In this document: piece by piece, positions 8,751-16,825 of the stretch
Layout of the letters: each line of letters opens with the position of its first letter
How positions within the stretch are numbered: position 1 is the first letter of the stretch
Program-made: the position numbers and the translations under genes
Assembly (NCBI GenBank): GCA_020683205.1
Contig: CP085689.1
Location: 248,001-312,000 of the forward strand
From: Lentisphaerae bacterium WC36
Lineage (GTDB): Bacteria > Verrucomicrobiota > Lentisphaeria > Victivallales > SZUA-371
Direction of reading: 5' to 3'
DNA: 64,000 nt
The notes under the pieces: model-generated
Seen by the model: the letters and a program-made list of their open reading frames with translations, nothing else
Database searches by the model: none
What the model was told of the DNA's origin: nothing

Positions 8751-10280
8751 ATGGCTAAAGAAAAGGAAACAACTACTGCTGAGGCAACTGAAGCAAAAAA
8801 TTTGGATTGGTTGCTGAATAGTATTAACGTTGAGGCAAGTGCTGTCCCTAAAGATGAAGTGGATATCACTGCTTTAACTGAAACTTCAAATGTTTATCAA
8901 CAAGATGAAGCGCGTGTTCTTGGTGGCTTGAACTTATTGTTTGCCAATTATCAAGATGACGAAGAGGTCAAAGGTTTCAATAAAGCAATGACTCAATCGT
9001 TAATTGATAAAATTGATTGCATGATAAATAATCAGGTTAATGAAATCATCAAAAACCCTAAATTTAGGCAAGTTGAGTCTCAATGGCTCGGAGTTTTTGA
9101 TCTTGTTGATAATACTAATTTTAACGCGAATATTCAAATTGATTTACTTGACGTATCAAAAGACGATTTAGGTGTTGATTTTGAATGTAATAGTGTTGAT
9201 ATTACTGGTTCTGAATTATTTAAAAAAGTATATTTCCATGAATATGATCAGTTTGGAGGTAATCCTTACGCATCTATGGTTGGTTTATATGAGTTTGAAA
9301 ATAATTCTGAAGACCTTAACTTTTTATCTACTGCTGGAAAAATTTCAACAGCTTGTCACGCTCCATTCATTGCAACGGCTGCACCTAAATTTTTCGGTTT
9401 AGATGATATTAAAGAATTACCAACAATTAAAGATCTTGATGGTATGATGAAGCATCCTCGCTATCGTAGATGGAATAAGCTTCGCGACAGCGAACAGGCT
9501 GCATATTTAGGCTTAACTCTACCTCATTATATGGTGCGTGAGCCGTGGGATCCTGATAATAATCCTGCTGCAAAAACTCTTCGCAACTTTAAAGAAGAAG
9601 TCAATCCTCTTGATGATTCAAATTATGTTTGGACTGATGCATCAGTATTATTCGCACGTAATTTGACAAAATCTTTTGAGAAAGCTGGCTGGTGTCAGTA
9701 TATTCGCGGACCAAAAGGTGGCGGTATGATTGAAGGTTTACCTGCTCATGTTTTTAATGTACGTGGTAAAGAAGAAATGAAACCTCCAGTTGAATGTGTA
9801 TTACCTGATAATAAAGAATTATCGCTTGCAAAAGCTGGTTTTATTCCATTAATTTATGAAAAAAATTCTACTAATGCATGTTTCTTTAGTACTCAAAGTG
9901 TAAAAGCTGCTAAAGAGTTCAAAAGTAAAACGGATACTGAAAATTCTCAATTAGTGACAAACTTAGCATATACATATTCAATTTGCCGTATTGCTCACTA
10001 TATCAAGGAAGTAGGTCGATTAAATATTGGTTCTTCCGCTAATGAAGAGTATCTAAGCAAAATTCTTAATGAATGGATTAGTCAATATGTTACAGAAGTT
10101 GTCAATCCTAGCCCAACTACTGTTGCATTTTATCCATTTAAGAAAGCTAAAATTGAAGTTGAAAAAGTCCCTGGACAAATTGGTTGGTACAAGTGTAATT
10201 TCACTGTATTACCACATATTCAACTTGAAGGTTTAGATGTTTCGCTATCAATGAATACATTACTAGATTCAGGAGGATAA
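8751..10280 (+). CDS. tssC: T6SS contractile sheath large subunit TssC (VipB)
   Basis: A 509-residue sheath subunit, the expected length, that interlocks with TssB around the Hcp tube. Strongly conserved pieces include 'NEIIKNPKFRQVESQWLGV', 'DQFGGNPYASMVGLYEFE', 'PFIATAAPKFFGL', 'LGLTLPHYMVREPWDP', 'GWCQYIRGPKGGGMIEGLP' and 'NIGSSANEEYLSKILNEWI'. This is the best-conserved T6SS protein here and the best phylogenetic marker for the system. AAGGAT precedes its ATG. Confidence 0.97.
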   Translation: MAKEKETTTAEATEAKNLDWLLNSINVEASAVPKDEVDITALTETSNVYQQDEARVLGGLNLLFANYQDDEEVKGFNKAMTQSLIDKIDCMINNQVNEIIKNPKFRQVESQWLGVFDLVDNTNFNANIQIDLLDVSKDDLGVDFECNSVDITGSELFKKVYFHEYDQFGGNPYASMVGLYEFENNSEDLNFLSTAGKISTACHAPFIATAAPKFFGLDDIKELPTIKDLDGMMKHPRYRRWNKLRDSEQAAYLGLTLPHYMVREPWDPDNNPAAKTLRNFKEEVNPLDDSNYVWTDASVLFARNLTKSFEKAGWCQYIRGPKGGGMIEGLPAHVFNVRGKEEMKPPVECVLPDNKELSLAKAGFIPLIYEKNSTNACFFSTQSVKAAKEFKSKTDTENSQLVTNLAYTYSICRIAHYIKEVGRLNIGSSANEEYLSKILNEWISQYVTEVVNPSPTTVAFYPFKKAKIEVEKVPGQIGWYKCNFTVLPHIQLEGLDVSLSMNTLLDSGG

Positions 10281-10361
10281 CAATCAATTTATAAATTCTT
10301 TAATAAATCAAAGTAATATTAAATAACCGAATAAACAAAAAAACAAATTATAGGTAAAATT

Positions 10362-10967
10362 ATGATTTCAAAAGAATATTTAGACATTGATCCGGGTAGT
10401 TCATTTTTTGTACAATCAATTCAAGACGCGGCTTTAGTTGGTAAAGCTGGTAGTGAATTATCTGACGCTCATAGACTTTTCTGTACTACTTTTAAAGAAC
10501 AAGTTTTTGGAGAAGCTCCAGATATCGACGTTTATGATGGCGGTACAACTGAAACTACTAAAGCTAAATTAGTTGTTGAGAGTTTTGAAATGCACTCTAC
10601 AAATGGTGTTCATACTGGTAGTATGACTGGTGTTGCTGCAAGTGAATTCGTTGAAAAATTATTTGGTGGTGGTACTACTACTAACTATACATTTGAAATG
10701 GATTCTTTTAATCAATCTCAACACGTTTCAACAAAAATTGGTGAAGATAATATTTGGTTCCAAATGTTTGATATTAAATCTGGTGGGCCATTAAAAATGC
10801 GTTTGCGTAATCGTAACAGTTTACAAACTGAAACTACAAACCATCTTGGTTTCTTAACGCGTTTCTATTTGGTAGATTTCCAGCTTATCAATGATGGACC
10901 TGTAGTTATCTCTTGGGCGAATCAAACTGGTTGTCCAGATACTATTCAATTCTCACCTAATGCATAA
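10362..10967 (+). CDS. hcp: Hcp-like T6SS inner tube protein
   Basis: A 201-residue protein directly after tssBC, where hcp usually lies. The all-beta pattern ('AKLVVESFEMHSTNGV', 'TNYTFEMDSFNQSQHVSTKIG', 'MRLRNRNSLQTETTNHLGFLTRFYLVDFQLIND') fits Hcp, whose hexameric rings make the tube pushed out by the sheath. It is slightly longer than standard Hcp (about 160-170) and has no signal peptide. Sequence identity to classical Hcp looks low, so the call rests on position plus fold pattern. Two hairpins in the next 170 bp separate it from the downstream genes. Confidence 0.62.
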   Translation: MISKEYLDIDPGSSFFVQSIQDAALVGKAGSELSDAHRLFCTTFKEQVFGEAPDIDVYDGGTTETTKAKLVVESFEMHSTNGVHTGSMTGVAASEFVEKLFGGGTTTNYTFEMDSFNQSQHVSTKIGEDNIWFQMFDIKSGGPLKMRLRNRNSLQTETTNHLGFLTRFYLVDFQLINDGPVVISWANQTGCPDTIQFSPNA

Positions 10968-10990
10968 AGCTGAGTGAGAGTTTTATAGAC

Positions 10991-11055
10991 AAAGGTGAAT
11001 TTTAAACTGTAGAATTAAGCAAAATTTAAGTTTAGGTGCAGTTTAAATTCACTTT
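10991..11055 (+). promoter_or_regulatory. Imperfect inverted repeat after hcp
   Basis: Bases 10991-11009 pair with 11039-11055 with two single-base bulges, followed about 12 bases later by CTTTTTATT. It could act as a leaky terminator or an RNA-stability element after tssB-tssC-hcp. Confidence 0.45.
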
Positions 11056-11093
11056 AAGTTAGTAATCTTTTTATTCGATTACAGCCAAAGTTT

Positions 11094-11126
11094 TTTCTAA
11101 TAGTTACATTATGTAGCTATTAGAAA
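11094..11126 (+). promoter_or_regulatory. Strong 15-bp hairpin before the tssA-like gene
   Basis: Bases 11094-11108 pair fully (one G-U) with 11112-11126 around a 3-base loop. It ends 56 bp before the next start codon. There is no clear T-run on the + strand, so an RNA-processing or stability role is as likely as termination. Confidence 0.5.
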
Positions 11127-11182
11127 TTATATTGAAAATAGTAAGCAAGTCATTGAATATTTTAACTTTGAGGTGATCACCT

Positions 11183-12499
11183 ATGGTTGACAATAATGAA
11201 AATTTAACAGAAAACGTTGCTGAAAACAACGAAGAAACTCCTGTCAACGATGCAGAAGAAACTCAAAATGTAAGCCAAGAAAATTCGGCAGATGATTTCG
11301 AATATGATTTTGATGATATTAGTCAGGCGATTAGTGCCTACGATTATGATAAAGCCACGCAGTTAATTAATAATAATTTTGATGAAAAATGTAATGATAT
11401 TCGTATTATTGTTTATAAATTTTTCTGTGATATGATTAATGATCATTTCAAAAACTTAGAAAATCACTTCAGTGATATGCTTGACCACCTTAACGAATTT
11501 ACATTAGAAAATTTACAGCCGCAACGAACTATTGAGCGGCAAAGTGAAAATGCTTTTAATTGGTTCACTAAATTATTACTCAAAGGAATTAATGATTGTA
11601 TTAAACAATATAACATTGAATACCCTTTTAGAGAAGATAACAAGTTGCTTGAAGAAAATCTTAAAAAGTTCAATGCTATGATGAAAGAAAAGTTTAACTT
11701 TGAGGATAAATTTACTGGTATTATTGAGGAAATTGTAAGTTTAGTTGTTCTTGATGAACCTGAAGTAGATGAGCAAAATCCTGGTCAAGGAGCAAATAAT
11801 TCACCTCAATCAAATAATCAGGGCAATAGTGCTGGAAATAATGCAGAAAATTTTAAAAATGCACTTGGTGCTAACTTCATGCATTTAGATCCAAATTTAA
11901 TGAATGGAGATGCAAGTTCAACGAAATGGTTGGAACTACAAAATAATATTTTGATTTTTAATGATTTAATGAAAGAACAACGCTTTCTAGAGGCAGCTGT
12001 TTTCTTTAAAGATATAAATCAACATATTATCAATTTTGATCCTCGTGAATATTTCCCAGACATTTTTTATCAGCTTTATCAGGCTATGACTCATGATTTT
12101 GATAAAGTTTGTGAAATAATTGATAATCAACAACATTCCTTAGAATGGCTAGTGACTGAACAATTGTTTAGAATTAATCCAGAAAAGTTAGCTCAGCAAG
12201 GTTTGCCTGGAGATTTTTCTAGTGAACAAAATTTCCATGAATTGTCAGCAAAAATGCAAAAAGCAAGTGTGAATGAAAACAATACTTCATTGCTTGACAT
12301 AGATGAAGCTCATCATAGTAATAGTGGTGAGATTCCGCGTGAAAATTTAGATTTTGAACAGCAAGAGCAAGGTATGAATCAGGCTAATTCTGAAGCAGAT
12401 CCATATACAAATTTTGAAAATAATTATGATAACAATCTCGAAGGTGAAGATGACCCTTATAAAGAAGGTGAAAATGGAGATTATGATTATGAAAATTAA
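11183..12499 (+). CDS. Acidic T6SS-associated protein, possibly TssA-like
   Basis: A 438-residue, very acidic, Asn/Gln-rich protein without membrane segments or signal peptide. Two helical parts flank a low-complexity Asn/Gly/Gln linker (roughly residues 195-225). The second part, 'WLELQNNILIFNDLMKEQRF' followed by 'INFDPREYFPDIFYQLYQAM', resembles the C-terminal helical region of TssA/ImpA-type proteins ('W..L..A.L....' then 'DP..'). TssA primes and caps sheath assembly, and no other tssA candidate is present. The tail (residues 380-438) is strongly Asp/Glu/Asn/Tyr-rich. Its 3' end overlaps the next gene by 11 bases. The assignment is tentative. Confidence 0.4.
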   Translation: MVDNNENLTENVAENNEETPVNDAEETQNVSQENSADDFEYDFDDISQAISAYDYDKATQLINNNFDEKCNDIRIIVYKFFCDMINDHFKNLENHFSDMLDHLNEFTLENLQPQRTIERQSENAFNWFTKLLLKGINDCIKQYNIEYPFREDNKLLEENLKKFNAMMKEKFNFEDKFTGIIEEIVSLVVLDEPEVDEQNPGQGANNSPQSNNQGNSAGNNAENFKNALGANFMHLDPNLMNGDASSTKWLELQNNILIFNDLMKEQRFLEAAVFFKDINQHIINFDPREYFPDIFYQLYQAMTHDFDKVCEIIDNQQHSLEWLVTEQLFRINPEKLAQQGLPGDFSSEQNFHELSAKMQKASVNENNTSLLDIDEAHHSNSGEIPRENLDFEQQEQGMNQANSEADPYTNFENNYDNNLEGEDDPYKEGENGDYDYEN

Positions 12500-12968
12500 A
12501 TTTTTATATAAGGCGACCCAATTATTATTTATCACAGCTTTAGCATTAATAATTTATTTTATTGCTAGCTGTGGAAGCACTGATAAGGTCGAAAAAAACA
12601 CTTTAACAATTAATATTTACTATGATAAAGATGTAAATGATGGTAACATTTTTTACTGTATTTTGAAAGCCGATGGACATAAAGCTTTTATTGGCGCAAA
12701 TAACCAATCTTTATATAGTGAATATGCAAAAGATGATCAAAAAACACTATTTATGTATATAAATCCAACTTCTTCGGATAAAAAAGTTACTATGGAGCTG
12801 AAGTTAATGGAAAATCAGCAGGGCTCATTATACTTTCTGTTTTCCAATGAAATATCTCAACGTTGGAAACATCGCTTTGATGCCTTAACTGAAGATAAAA
12901 CATTTAATGTTTACTTAAAAGGCAATAAAATAAGTAAAGTCGAAGAAAAAAGTTTTTCACTCTTTTAA
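12489..12968 (+). CDS. Small lipoprotein, candidate TssJ
   Basis: A 159-residue protein with a lipoprotein signal: a basic start, a hydrophobic core and the lipobox 'FIASC' with Cys 28 as the lipidated residue. The mature part begins 'NTLTINIYYDKDVNDGNIFYCILKADG', which fits the beta-sandwich start of TssJ, the outer-membrane lipoprotein that anchors TssM. Its place just before tssL supports this, but sequence similarity is weak. I chose the ATG at 12489 because GGAGA lies 8 bases upstream and the signal peptide becomes regular; ATG codons further upstream lie inside the previous gene. Confidence 0.55.
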   Translation: MKIKFLYKATQLLFITALALIIYFIASCGSTDKVEKNTLTINIYYDKDVNDGNIFYCILKADGHKAFIGANNQSLYSEYAKDDQKTLFMYINPTSSDKKVTMELKLMENQQGSLYFLFSNEISQRWKHRFDALTEDKTFNVYLKGNKISKVEEKSFSLF

Positions 12969-12982
12969 GGAGCTTAATATCA

Positions 12983-13663
12983 ATGAAAAATATTATTATC
13001 TGGCAAAAATTTATTAAGCTAAACAATTTTTTGGACAAAGTGCGCGCAAATCAGCTAAAATCAGTTATTAATGATGCTGAAAAAATTATTGAATTTCGTG
13101 GACAGTTACAAAATTATATTAATGATTTAAGTAACACAAGTATGCAAATTTTAGGAGTAAAAACAGCTTATTACATTAATTTTGCAGTGGTAGCATTTTG
13201 TGATGAACTGATTAGTGTGTTATTTGCTAGAAATGAATTATCATGGCCCAAATTACAAAAAGATATGTATGATACTGAAAACGGTGGCGAACAATTTTAC
13301 AGTTTACTTGATCAAATTATTGAACAACCAACTTTTCCAATTATAGTTTATCAGGTCTATTATTACCTATTAAACGATGGTTTTAAGGGAGTTTTGGTTG
13401 ATGAAAGTAAAAAATCACAATTTTTTTATGTTTCAAAGCTCAAAGAACTTCTTGAGTCATTTTTCACCCCAAACACTAATAGCGAACATGAAAATTTTGA
13501 ACGCTATAAACGACATATAAAAGTACAAAACTATACTAGATGGCGAATTCTAAACCTCTATAGTCGAAAATATTACATTATTCCTATGTCATTGATTATT
13601 ATTGGAGCTTTTGTCATTATTAATATTTTGATTTACTTTGCAGTTAACCGAACATTTTACTAA
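12983..13663 (+). CDS. tssL: T6SS membrane complex protein TssL (DotU)
   Basis: A 226-residue tail-anchored protein. The cytoplasmic domain shows the DotU pattern: 'TAYYINFAVVAFCDELI' (usually Y..AAFlDE), 'SWPKLQKDMYDTENGGEQFYSLLDQI' and 'VYQVYYYLLNDGFKGVL'. One membrane segment closes the protein ('IPMSLIIIGAFVIINILIYF'). TssL, TssM and TssJ form the trans-envelope complex. There is no peptidoglycan-binding OmpA domain, so wall anchoring would need another protein. AAGGAG precedes the ATG. Confidence 0.85.
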   Translation: MKNIIIWQKFIKLNNFLDKVRANQLKSVINDAEKIIEFRGQLQNYINDLSNTSMQILGVKTAYYINFAVVAFCDELISVLFARNELSWPKLQKDMYDTENGGEQFYSLLDQIIEQPTFPIIVYQVYYYLLNDGFKGVLVDESKKSQFFYVSKLKELLESFFTPNTNSEHENFERYKRHIKVQNYTRWRILNLYSRKYYIIPMSLIIIGAFVIINILIYFAVNRTFY

Positions 13664-13761
13664 TAGTTTGTTGTTCGTTCAGCTGTAAATTTAGCTATAA
13701 TATTGAGCAGTATTTTTAATGAAACAGTGTTTAACAACAACAAAGGTTGTTAGGGTGAAAA

Positions 13762-15462
13762 ATGGAAAATTTATCATTAAGTCAAAAATTTATTGATTCA
13801 ATTGCGCAGTTGAAAAGTGATACTTTGCGCCATAATACTGATGCGCGTCAGCATTTGGATTCTGGTGAAGTTTCACCGAAGCTTTATGATAAATTTGTTG
13901 AATTAGTGGCATTCTACAACTCTAAAACATTGACTGAAATGAAAAATTATATTTCATTGGCAATGCTACAGAGAATGCGCAATTTATTCCCATATTTTTT
14001 TAGTATATTGCCAAACCGATTGTTGGTAAAAGTAAATCCACAAATTCAGCTTCAACGCCCTTTGAAAATTCATCTTGGTGAAAAAATTTCAGGTTATTCT
14101 ATTTCTTCTGTGAATAAAAATAAAGAAGAATTATTCATGGAAAATATTAGTGAAGCACATATTATGCCTTTTGATATTAAAGATGTCGATTTTAATTATG
14201 ATACTAAAAGCATTGAAATTGATTTTAAATCTAGTGAGCCATTTTTTATTGACTGCAAGGCGTTTAGCTTATGGATTAATTATAATAATGATATTAATAG
14301 TTCAATTATAATTTATGAATTATTACTTAAGCACTATACTAAAGCATCACTTCACGTTGAATTTAGTGATGGAGAAAAGGCAACATATCCACTATTATTT
14401 TTCTTTGATCGTCGTTATAAAGCAATTCATCCGAATGCTAATGTTCAAATGTTGTTGAATTCTCCAGCATTTTTTCTTTTTGTAAAAGTTAAGTTTCCGA
14501 ATGAATTATTAATTAATAAAAAACCGATAAAAAATGCTAAAATGGCAATAAAAACCACGCCACTAATTACTGAATATGAAATGAAAAAAATCTTTGATGT
14601 TAATATCATTGCTGTTTTAAATATTCACAATGAATTCGCGAAAGTTATTGAGTATGATGCAACTCAAGAATCATATCCATTGATTCACCCTAAAAGCAAT
14701 TCATTTTTACCATATTTTATTCGTACTGTTACTTATACAACGGTCGATGAAAATGAAAATATGATTAATGGAAAAATTTATCCAGAAATTTTTATATCGA
14801 AACATGGAGAAAAGAAAAATAATATCTTGAAAGATTATAGTGACCAGGCTGAAGATGATAAAGCAGCAGAAGAACATGGAAAATACAATAAGAAATACCA
14901 TGATTGTAATTATCACTTAATTTATGAAACTGAGGTTTTAGCAAAACGATATCGGCAGATTTCCTTTAATATGCCGTATTATATTATGCAGGCAAAAATT
15001 TCGGTAAATGCTGACTGGTTACAGCTTTTTGAAATTAATACCTCAAACTTTAATTTGGAATTTTATAATAAACAAATTGGTAGTTTTAAGCTGGAACATT
15101 TGCATTATCAAAAATTTTGTGACCTAAATAGCCATATTAATTCACGTAATGTTTTGGCATTGCTGAAATTACATAATTGTTCATATTTTTCATTGGATGA
15201 TTTTAAATTACTGCTGAATACTTTAATTGCTCCTGATAGTGTATTTAATTTTTTAATATATAATTTGATTGATTTAAATGTTAATAAAAAAAATAAACAG
15301 GCATGTGCCTATGAATTAATTTTTAAAGAAACTGATTCTAGTAGCCGTTGTTATGCAGATATTTTAGTAAAAGGAGTGCAACGGTTTTTAAATAGTAATT
15401 TGGGTTTTACCAAAAAAATCGTCTTAAGTGCAGTGTTTAAGGCAGTGAAAGAGGAAAAATAA
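13762..15462 (+). CDS. tssF: T6SS baseplate protein TssF (VasA/ImpG)
   Basis: A 566-residue soluble protein of near-family length (about 600). TssF-like features are 'FVELVAFYNSKTLTEMKNYISLAMLQRMRNLFPYF' near the N-terminus, repeated beta-rich regions and 'YHLIYETEVLAKRYRQISFNMPYYI' in the middle to late part. TssF forms baseplate wedges with TssG, TssE and TssK and docks the sheath to the membrane complex. The N-terminus is more divergent than in proteobacterial TssF. It follows tssL and precedes tssK by 58 bp. Confidence 0.72.
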   Translation: MENLSLSQKFIDSIAQLKSDTLRHNTDARQHLDSGEVSPKLYDKFVELVAFYNSKTLTEMKNYISLAMLQRMRNLFPYFFSILPNRLLVKVNPQIQLQRPLKIHLGEKISGYSISSVNKNKEELFMENISEAHIMPFDIKDVDFNYDTKSIEIDFKSSEPFFIDCKAFSLWINYNNDINSSIIIYELLLKHYTKASLHVEFSDGEKATYPLLFFFDRRYKAIHPNANVQMLLNSPAFFLFVKVKFPNELLINKKPIKNAKMAIKTTPLITEYEMKKIFDVNIIAVLNIHNEFAKVIEYDATQESYPLIHPKSNSFLPYFIRTVTYTTVDENENMINGKIYPEIFISKHGEKKNNILKDYSDQAEDDKAAEEHGKYNKKYHDCNYHLIYETEVLAKRYRQISFNMPYYIMQAKISVNADWLQLFEINTSNFNLEFYNKQIGSFKLEHLHYQKFCDLNSHINSRNVLALLKLHNCSYFSLDDFKLLLNTLIAPDSVFNFLIYNLIDLNVNKKNKQACAYELIFKETDSSSRCYADILVKGVQRFLNSNLGFTKKIVLSAVFKAVKEEK

Positions 15463-15520
15463 ATATCATTTTATCCCCTTCATGTAAAACCATGAACATA
15501 AAGTGGAGATTTAGAGTACT

Positions 15521-16732
15521 ATGAAACCTGATATTTTTTGGGAAATGGGACAGAATTTGTACCCAGTACATTTTAAGCATTTGCAGGATTCATTGTCATT
15601 AAAAAGTTTTATCATTAGCAATGAATCAATGATGCCAAAAGTTGGAATTTGTGAGTTTAACATAGATGACGAATTTTTGGCTATTAATGTCGTGAGGGTA
15701 ACAAAATTTCAGTTTATTTCAATAGAAGGGCATTTAATGAAACTAAATGTCAACGCCACTTTTTGTGATTTTGATTTAAGTGAAATTGCTGCTGATTCTG
15801 ATGAGGTTACACTTTATTTTAATGCTTATGAAACCGAAACAAACTATGATGAATATGAACAAGCTAGTTTAAATTGTGTAGGATATGAACTGAAATTTTC
15901 AAGCGAACCATTAGCAAATGCTCTTTATAGTGTAAAAATTTTAAAATTAACTAAAGAGTTACAGACTAATTGGACTCTTGCTTATAGTTTTTTACCTGTC
16001 GCAATTAATATTAATGTAATTCAATTTAACCAATTGCGTAGTGATATTAATACTATGTGCAACCAGATCATAAGCAATTATATTGCCATGCGTAGACAAA
16101 AAGAATTTTTGCAAAAAGCTGTTGAATATAAAAATGTAGTTGCTATAGCTCACAGAACTTTATTTGCCTTAGAAAATGCTGCAGTCAATCATATGGCACA
16201 CCCAATGACTTTTTATTTTGCCTTATATGAATTATTTGTTAATTTAAGTTTGTTTTTGAACAGTGATATTTACAAAATACCACCATATAATCATTATGAT
16301 TTATATAGCTGTTTTATGCTGCTGATAAATAAAATAAATGAGCTTATATCGCTGGAAAATCAATCGGTTAAATTTAGTAAATTTGTTGCCGAAGAAAAAT
16401 TTATGAAAATTGAAAGTTTACCAGACGAAATTGCTGATGCTAAAGAAGTTTTCTTGGTTATCCAAAAGAAAATTGAAACTCAAAATGTTGCTGAACAAAA
16501 TATAAAATTGGCAAGCCCAGCTCGGTTTCCTATTCTTGATCAGCTTGCACTTAGTGGTGTGAGTAAACAGCTCGTCGATGAGGTTCCATTCCGTCATTAT
16601 TTAAGCGGTAGTACTTTGTTCTTTAAGTTAGAACTTGGTAAAGAGTGGGAATTCATTGTTAAAGACAAAGCGGTAGAGTTTCAGCGTTACCCTGAGTATG
16701 AAGATGTTAACTTTTATCTCTATTATTATTAA
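15521..16732 (+). CDS. tssK: T6SS baseplate protein TssK
   Basis: A 403-residue protein (family about 440) whose start 'IFWEMGQNLYPVHFKHLQDSL' matches the TssK opening pattern (W..G..L.PqHFq). The beta-rich N-terminal half is followed by 'CNQIISNYIAMRRQKEFLQKAVEYKNVVAIAHRTLFALENAAVNH', the helical bundle seen in TssK. TssK trimers link the baseplate to TssL and TssM. A short beta domain closes the protein. Confidence comes from both motif and context. Confidence 0.78.
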   Translation: MKPDIFWEMGQNLYPVHFKHLQDSLSLKSFIISNESMMPKVGICEFNIDDEFLAINVVRVTKFQFISIEGHLMKLNVNATFCDFDLSEIAADSDEVTLYFNAYETETNYDEYEQASLNCVGYELKFSSEPLANALYSVKILKLTKELQTNWTLAYSFLPVAININVIQFNQLRSDINTMCNQIISNYIAMRRQKEFLQKAVEYKNVVAIAHRTLFALENAAVNHMAHPMTFYFALYELFVNLSLFLNSDIYKIPPYNHYDLYSCFMLLINKINELISLENQSVKFSKFVAEEKFMKIESLPDEIADAKEVFLVIQKKIETQNVAEQNIKLASPARFPILDQLALSGVSKQLVDEVPFRHYLSGSTLFFKLELGKEWEFIVKDKAVEFQRYPEYEDVNFYLYYY

Positions 16733-16825
16733 TTTAATATTGATGAAAATTACTAAAAATTTAAGAGTTAAAAAAATTATTATAAAGCGATAACAGTTTA
16801 GTTTTTCTAAAATAGGAGTAGAAAA

